The notes beneath the pieces are model-generated. The model saw nothing but the letters and a program-made list of their open reading frames with translations. It was not told the DNA's origin and did no database searches. Below are positions 57,377 through 64,000 of a stretch of DNA of 64,000 nt, in pieces. The stretch is from Nemophila menziesii (taxonomy: Eukaryota; Streptophyta; Magnoliopsida; Boraginales; Hydrophyllaceae): positions 3,472,001-3,536,000 of the forward strand of contig JARWIR010000039.1 in the NCBI GenBank assembly GCA_029959085.1. Direction: 5' to 3'. The position numbers were made by a program, and so were the translations under genes. The number at the start of each line of letters is the position of its first letter. Within the stretch, counting starts at the first letter, position 1.

Positions 57377-58791
57377 ATGACAAACAGAACCATTTCCTTG
57401 TTATATAATCGAAGGATGAAGAGTAATCCTAGAGCTAGAAATACTTTTGGGGCTACTCCAAACAAAGCTATTATGATTCCGAAATCGAGTTCTTACCCCA
57501 AGGTTGGAGAAGACAAGACTACTAGGAAGAGAAAAGAGAACCCAAGTGAGGCTATTCCTAAAAATCCTAACATGGAAGAAAGAGAAGTTGAGGAGCAAGT
57601 AAGTAATTCAGTTATTGAACTACGTTCTGCTAGAAGAAAAAAACGGCTATAAAACCTAAACCTATTAGGCCATTTGTGAGTTGGAAAAATAAAGTTCGTG
57701 AGCAGTTTGCTAGTTTGTCTTTTGGTGTTGAGAAAGGATTTCCGATGAATATAATGGACGGTGAATTCAAAGATCACACAATTGTATGTGACAAGTTTGG
57801 ATGGTAAGAGTTGAGAAAGAGAGACTTGAGTTATATTGTGGCCTTGGTTCGAAAATTTTATGAAGAGTTGGTCTGTGTGGAAGGTAATGCTATTGAAGTC
57901 AATAGGAAAATCGTCCCTTTTTCAGTTGAGAAAATTCTTGAACTATTTAATTTACCAAACTTTAAAGGTCCTTGCAAATACCTTTAGGAACTTAATGATC
58001 CACCATTCGAGTGGGAATCGCTTTATAAACATATTTAGATTCATGGGATACAACCTATCCCCAAGGGTGCTAGACATGAAGGTCGGGTATTTAGTAGTGA
58101 TTTATTACCGCGTGCTAGAGCATGGCCCGTTTTATTATTCCTACTTTATTTGGTAAGAACCACACATCCGAGGTAACACGTGAGCAACTCATCTTCCTTA
58201 AATGTATTACTGAGAAGAAGGAGATTGATGTAGCTGGTGTCATTTATAACTCCATCATAATTTACACAAAATATTGACTCACGCAACCTCAAATTCCCAG
58301 GTACTATCACAAAAATCTGTATAAAAGCAAATGTGCCACTTAGGAATACTGAGGATGAACAGGTAGAAAAATGTAAAAATATCAAATTAATTTCGATTTC
58401 AAATATTCACACTGAGGCCAAGAAAAAAGGTGTGGAGTTAGACAAACCATTTGGAGAGGAAAACAAATCTTGACCTCCTAAACGCAAGACTAGAGTTGAC
58501 AAAGATCATGAGGTAATTGAAAGAATGAAAGCATTAGAGGAGAAGCATGAAGAGGTGTTAACTTCTTTGGGAAAAGTTACAAGAGAGTTGGTGTTTATGA
58601 AGAACATACTCAATAGGGTGAGCGATTCGCAACATGTCGCCTACATAATGCTTAAGAAAGTAACCCAACCTGGACGCAACAGTGAAAACAAGCCTTGTGT
58701 TAGTTATGATACATTTCCTTTCCCTTTCTCATTCAGTAGTGTATATTATTTTAATTGCTTTATTGAGTCTTTTCGAGACGTGGGGACATGA
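57377..58791 (+). pseudogene. 3' accessory ORF (putative plant transposon protein domain), broken
   Basis: ATG 57377 opens a Lys/Arg-rich N-terminus (to 57652). The reading then continues with shifts and stops through VALVRKFYEELVCVEGNAIE, then VPFSVEKILELFNLP, later DLLPRARAWPVLLFLLYLV, REVTREQLIFLKCITEKKEI and DVAGVIYNSI. This order is that of the 'putative plant transposon protein' domain (PF20167 type) in the extra ORF of Athila/Tat-like elements. A coiled-coil segment (EEKHEEVLTSLGKVTRELVF, from 58540) closes it. Function unknown; it may be a structural or envelope-position protein. Four or more lesions. Confidence 0.75.
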
Positions 58792-60131
58792 CTCATTTTT
58801 GAGTTTGGGGTAGGGTTCGTTGCTTCATCCCAATTTTGTGTTTTATGTGTTTTACTGCTTCCAATAAAAGTAATTTATGCGTTTGACTGTAGAGTGTTTT
58901 AAATGTCCCTATTAAGCATTCTTTTTATGAATTTATGACATAAAATAGTAGACTTTAGGAGTTAATGTAAAAAGAACTTTGATTGAATGCAAACATTAGG
59001 TAATTGATAGGAAAAATTAACGAAACATGCAAAAGAAGTAAACTTGTACTTAAGGAAAATGAGTGGTTTGTAGAACGTGAGATCTGAATGAGTAGAGAAC
59101 CCACTTAGGTATGAACTAGAGGCAAGCTATGTAACTAGGAAAATGGTAGAGACAGTTCTTTGATAGACATTTGAGACTTTTTAGCTTTCTAACCCGTGAT
59201 TAATATTATCCTGTTTAGCCCCATTTTTAGCCTTTAAGCCTTTATTTTGTCGCCACGATATAAGCCAATATCCCCTTAGTTTATTAGGCAATTCCATATG
59301 ACCCGCACTTGAATCACGATCCCGAGACTTCCTGTCTTGAGCTTGAGTTTGGGGTAATGGGTATCATTATTGGGAAATTACATTGGGATGGATTTGTATG
59401 CGTTTGTATTTATGCGCAATTGTAGATGATGTGTTATTTTTAACCCTTTACCAGGGTCGCTGAAAAAAATTATGAGAGACATGACCTGTCACATCAAAAT
59501 GATGGTCATGGATATCTTATAAAAAAAAAGAAAAATATATATATAGTTGAAAAAAAAGGTAATTGGCAAAGTGGAATTTATAAATCATCTTTAGTGCTTA
59601 TTGGGTTAATCTGGGGATGCTAAATTAGTGCGTAAAATGATTTGAGTGAGAACATACTCGAGTGTAAACTCAAGCTCTTGGACAGTTTGTTGATGGTAAG
59701 TGTGGAGAGAGCCAAGAGCATACTTCAAATTTATCAAATATACCTACAATACTGTCCCCGAGCCTACGCTAAAACCGTAAAGTCCTCGTGATTATTAGAT
59801 TCATAATGGATTTATGATTCATCTAATAGGGAGTAAAATAAGTGGAGCGTTCAAAGCAAGTGAGGAACAATGAACAGCCTATAACCACCATATTGAGATA
59901 AGTATAAGTGTAACCTTCTAGAATTGTGAAGTTAATTTTGGATTGATATTATTTGTGTTAGATTTTTCATGATAGGTGTATGTGTATATTAATTCCTAAG
60001 TCACACTATATGAGATTTATCTTAAGTTATGCTTTGGATGTTATATATTAGACTCTGCATTTTTGCTTTCACCGAGGGCGCATGTTTTTATTTTACTTTG
60101 TCGGGACGACAAAGGTTTGAGTTTGGGGTCT
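58792..60131 (+). mobile_element. Non-coding tail and polypurine tract of the second element
   Basis: Parallel to 4060-5350 of the first element: GGGGACATGACTCATTTTTG at ~58783, then CATATGACCCGCACTTGAAT at ~59297, and similar phrases onward. It ends in the polypurine tract GAGTTTGGGGTCT (60119-60131). No coding sequence. Confidence 0.8.
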
Positions 60132-61669
60132 TGATGTCTCCTGTTTTGTTCTAAATATATGCCCTAAGACGTTAGACTTATTTGATAGACTTTTATGCTT
60201 ATTTTGTTATATTGCATAATCTCCCCTTAAAATTCTGATATTTCATTTTTAGAGCTTTTGTACGTTAATTTGTGTGTTTTCAGTGCAAAGTTCTTAGGTA
60301 CATGGATGCTATGGAGCAACAAGACAAGGAGGAGAAGTGGAGATTAATGTCTTAGATCAATAGGATGGGTCAAAAGGAAGAAAAGATTATTTGAAGAGTT
60401 GACTAATAGAGAGAAAAATCTGGAAAACTGGCACTAATTTCTATTTTCAAGCCACTTTGGCACTGATTCAGGTCTGGAATCTGAAAGTGAAGTTGCACCT
60501 TTAAGTTAGGAATATTTGAGGACTGGAATCAAGTGATTTAGATATGAGACACAAAAGTTACAGCAGTTTTACCAACAACTGTACAACAGTTATGCATTTT
60601 AGAAGATGGATTTGGGCTTTTTATTATTTAATTCATTTATCTTGAGTAAAAAGCCTAATCCGAATTATCTCTTATAAATAGACCTTTATACCTCCTTTTT
60701 AGACACACTTTAGTTAATTACATTCTAAGCTTCATTATTTTCAAGTTAGAGAAAAAAAGAAGAGGAAAAGCTAGAGCTGAAGGAATTCCTTTCTTCCAAC
60801 AACAACCAATCCAACCCCCATTAGGTTACATAATCTCTTTTCTATAATTGAAAAAAATGTCTTTTATTCAATTTTATTTCAGTTTTTTACTTGAGAATCA
60901 CATTATGGGTTAAGCCCTAATCTATTTAACTAATGTTTCTGAATTTAGGATTTAATTATTTAATTTAAACTTGGTATTTTCTGTTGACTATTATCTTCAT
61001 TTTATTTACTATTTTTGAAATCACGAATCAAATGTAGGTTACAATAATTAGGCTATTCACTTTAGTGGCGAAGTGATCACCTTGACCAGGATAGGGGGGG
61101 TTAATTACAGACCTACGTAATAGACGTGTGGTGTTCGTCAATGATCCTGAGGGGCTTGACTAACCACACAGCCAATGAGGTAAAAGACTTAACCATTCGA
61201 AAGTAGACATAATTGCCCTGACGGGGTTTATAGTACCGTAGGAGAGCTCCTAAGTCAACCCTGATGGGGCTTAGGAGATACTAGAGTCCCAACTAACACA
61301 ATAATACCAGTTTAGCTCTTAAACGGAAGCATTAATTAAAGATTTAGGGGAAACCCTTGCGAGGCTCAAGTACCTCTCTCATTCTTGCATCCAATCTTAT
61401 TTAATTGCATTATTTTATTTCAGTTAATCAATTATTTACTTTATTTCATAGCATCTTTAGTTAGTAAACAAAACCAAACAAAAATCTTATCATTTCACTT
61501 TTCTGTTTAACAATTAATTCTACTATCCCGATTAATACTAGTGTCATAACTAGCCGTCCCTGAGAACGAATTCCGTATTATTTACACGTTACTTGGAACG
61601 ACCCGTGCACTTACGGGTAGTGTCCCTCTCATTTAGGGTGGTGATTTTATCACACACCAGGAGACACCA
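60132..61669 (+). mobile_element. 3' LTR (type A-related) of the second element, 1538 bp
   Basis: Starts TGATGTCTCC after the polypurine tract and ends GGAGACACCA, the near-perfect complement of its start. TATAAATA at 60673-60680. U5 has the CCCTGA.GGG motifs and ACCACACAGCCAATGAGGTAAAA as in the type A LTR, unlike the 5' LTR of the same element, which is type B. The inner arm of the terminal stem-loop is eroded (AAGACGTTA). Confidence 0.9.
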
Positions 61670-61765
61670 AGTATGGATTTTGGTTATATAGAGAAAGCTA
61701 AAGATGTATTTAATAGTGATCGAAGTCAATATTATGGAACTTGGTCATATAGTAGTATTGGAGTA
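61670..61765. other. 96-bp spacer between two LTRs
   Basis: Unassigned. It does not begin with a primer site and shows no target duplication relative to 53384-53388. Confidence 0.5.
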
Positions 61766-62866
61766 TGATGTCTTGTTCTTTGTGATAGGATAGTCTTATC
61801 ACGAGACATCTTTTTATGGGATTAGTGGACTTATAGATAGATTATTCCATAGAATTTTATATTTCTTAACCTTTTGTTTCATTTTGGGCTTATTATTATT
61901 TTTAGAGTCTTTTGTGCTTTAAATGTGTGTTAGGTGTGTAGCCTTTAAGTACATGGTTGAAATGGAATCTCAATATGACATGGATAAGTCAAGAGAGTCT
62001 AATCCAAATCCAAGTGAAAGTTTAAAGAGAGTAATAAGTCACTTCGGAAGCAGATGAGCGTATACCGAAATTTTTTATGTAACATGTTTCAGTCACCACG
62101 AAAAAATTGGTTAGAGATTTTGATGTGATTCCTTTTGATTTAGAAAGAGATTGAAGCCATGTTGCATGAAAGGTGACGGAAGTCTATTTGGAGTTCACAA
62201 AAAAAGTTATAGCGATTCTCCCACATTAACTCGAACTTGGCTAACAATGAGCAAAAACGGTTTGGGCCTTTTGGACCCCCCAAAGGGGGCCCGTATGGAC
62301 CTAAAATATTTTTGAACTCATATAAATACCTCTTATCAGTTGGGAAACACACAATTCATTATATAAAGAAGTTAACACGCCTTGAGTTAAGGAAGAGAAG
62401 ACGGAAGAGCTTTTAACAAAAAATGCCATCATTCTTCATCACCAGAACCCGTTTACACTACTTCTTAAGAGTAATATTATTCCGTTTTTAGCTTTAAGAA
62501 TGATTTCATACTTCTAATGATTTAATTCCAGTGTTTTAATATGAGCTAAACCTTAATGTGATTGAGAATTGCCTAGTGTATGAACTTAAGATGATTAATT
62601 AGGTGTTATTTACATTTGGGATATTTTTATCTAAATAAATTAAACTTGTTCTTGTTGATTATATACTTGTATTAATTGAGTATTCTTACCTTCATTAAAT
62701 TTAGCGTAGTAATAGTAGTTAGACTATCAATTGGGAAGGGGGTCTAATTATAGACCTAGGATATAAGTGCTCGGTGTGCGCTAGTGAGCCGGAAGTCTTG
62801 ACTAGCCAAGTAGTTAATAATGTAAGTACCCATTACTTCTTAAAATATTGTAGGGTCATCGGGAGA
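61766..62866 (+). mobile_element. LTR, type C, 3' end missing or diverged
   Basis: Begins TGATGTCTTG with the inner arm GAGACATC ending at 61811 (46-nt span). Similar to the LTR at 30141. TATAAATA at 62331-62338 and a worn CCGGAAG motif at ~62790. It stops at LINE sequence near 62866 without a visible CA end, so it is truncated there. Confidence 0.75.
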
Positions 62867-64000
62867 GGTATCTAACCTTCTTATCTTTCTCGCAAATATT
62901 TGTATAATGCTCCTTATTAAGCTTCCTCAAATCAAATTTCAAGGCCCTAAGTTTTTGACACAAAATATATTGCTTCCTACCTAAAATGAGGCTTCTATCC
63001 CATCTATTTTCCTCCACTTTATTATAGACAGTGTGTTCCACCCACAAGTTAAAGGATAAAAAAGGAGCAACTCTCTTAAAATGTTGTATCAAAAGTGATA
63101 AAATACAAAGAGAGTGAGCACAAACACTAGACTTCGGTGCATGAACATAAGGATCCAAAGTTTCAAGTGTATTATTTACCAACATACGATCAATTTGACT
63201 AAGCACATGATTATTGTCCCAAGTAAAGAATTGCCCTGTATATTGCACATCTTCCAACCTAAGACTATTACAACAATTTGCAAATTCTTCGAAATCACCC
63301 AAAGTAACATTTTTTCCATTCTTCCTCTCATTATGAGCTAGAATGTTATTGAAATCACTCAAGATAAGCCACGAAACATCAAAGGTTTTAGTGTAATCTA
63401 GATGATCCCTCCATAATACCTTTCTTTCAGTTTTATCATTAAGACCGTAAATAAAATAAGTGCAAAGGCTAATAGAAGTAATCTTACCCACAAATTTACG
63501 ATGTAAGGCTTGGGCATCTTTGCAATAATGTAAACTTATACTTTATCCGGATCCCAGATAACAAGAATAAAAAATTATCCATATAGTCCCAACCTTTAAG
63601 CATAAAAGTCAAGAATTTCTCCATACTCCTATGATTACTTTTTGTCTCCAAAATCCCAAAATTATCAATATTTTTTCTTCTAATAAGACTAATTGTACCT
63701 CACCTCTTATGTGTAGAGCCAAAACCCATAGTATTCCAATTTGTAGTCGTTACGAGGTTTCATAGGGTTACCCCTTATTTGTGCTTCTTAAACTCGCGCC
63801 TTTTGCTTTCTAATACATTCTCTTTTTATGGATATATTCCCTTCTATCTAGCATACACTTCAATTCACTAGCCTCCCTTTTCTTAGTTTTTGTATTAACA
63901 ACCAACTCAAACAACTCATCAATGTTGTCTTCATAATCCGGACCTAAGCCACCCAAATATTCCAACAAACCCAAATTTATTACTTTTCTAGAAACACCTA
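62867..64000 (-). pseudogene. LINE ORF2 N-terminus (endonuclease), runs off the window
   Basis: The clean frame 63491-62856 contains FIYGLNDKTERKVLWRDHL, then LILSDFNNILAHNERKNGKN (the DFN motif and the E), then TGQFFTWDNNHVLSQIDRML: the phosphodiesterase-type endonuclease of plant L1 elements. Upstream, in other frames, NFGILETKSNHRSMEKFL (~63665-63610) holds the ETK motif of the same domain, and 63990-63830 reads an acidic/basic coding-like segment. Catalytic SDH and all of reverse transcriptase are missing to the left, where the type C LTR lies. Two or more shifts. Confidence 0.8.

Noticed and set aside
53389..61669. Complete autonomous Ty3/gypsy element
   Set aside because: No protease, reverse transcriptase, RNase H or integrase motif is found between the gag linker and the accessory ORF.

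Overview
The window is nuclear DNA of a flowering plant, probably a eudicot; I cannot name the species. It is AT-rich. The evidence is a split plant host gene (ten-exon MO25), plant nuclear tRNAs without encoded CCA, Ty3/gypsy LTR elements primed by tRNA-Asp, L1-type LINE pieces, a Helitron, a Mutator-like (FAR1-type) transposase, a PIF/Harbinger-like remnant and several MITE-like foldbacks. Only two protein genes look intact and of host type: a BSD-domain gene at 12269-13309 (+) and an MO25-like gene at 27374-29206 (-). Two tRNA genes (Gly-GCC and Phe-GAA) sit 6 nt apart at 18158-18307 (-). Nearly everything else is mobile DNA in various states of decay.

Layout. 1-8834: a pol-less LTR retrotransposon (LTR type A at both ends, the 5' LTR cut by the window edge) that carries a type B solo LTR (5352-6859) with a perfect 5-bp target duplication. 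8835-10536: the beginning of an opposite-strand element with a type B LTR, into whose gag start the first element jumped. 10540-11500: LINE ORF1 remnant (-). 11698-11958: foldback MITE. 12269-13309: BSD gene. 13977-15108: short repeats, a 26-base G run, and an LTR fragment. 15109-17450: reverse-strand internal tail of another LTR element. 17451-18307: a 396-bp tandem duplication with a tRNA-Phe pseudogene and the two tRNAs. 19325-20868: LTR fragment abutting a LINE 3' end. 21193-26905: MITE and a repeat family, interrupted by a 3.6-kb Helitron (22305-25946). 27374-29206: MO25. 30141-31820: LTR type C and a LINE ORF1 relic.

33000-49800 looks like one large Mutator-like region. It has a decayed ULP1-type cysteine protease gene pointing inward from the left (33523-37220, +) and a decayed FAR1/FHY3-type transposase pointing inward from the right (45835-48877, -). 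Between them lie several small GRF-like zinc-finger genes, two of which are tandem duplicates; one has a LINE with a 15-bp target duplication inside its only intron. 49900-52250 is a degenerate LINE, 52258-52997 a PIF/Harbinger-like fragment with a Myb/SANT-like gene, 53389-61669 a second pol-less LTR element with unlike LTRs at its two ends, 61766-62866 another type C LTR, and 62867-64000 a LINE endonuclease region (-).

Most unusual structural signal: nearly all the LTRs, although their bodies have diverged into at least three types, begin with a stem-loop whose two arms (TGATGTCTCC and its complement) are held at almost exactly the same distance (46 nt outer span). Coordinates were counted by hand from the numbered lines; domain names come from family motifs I recognise, not from a database search.
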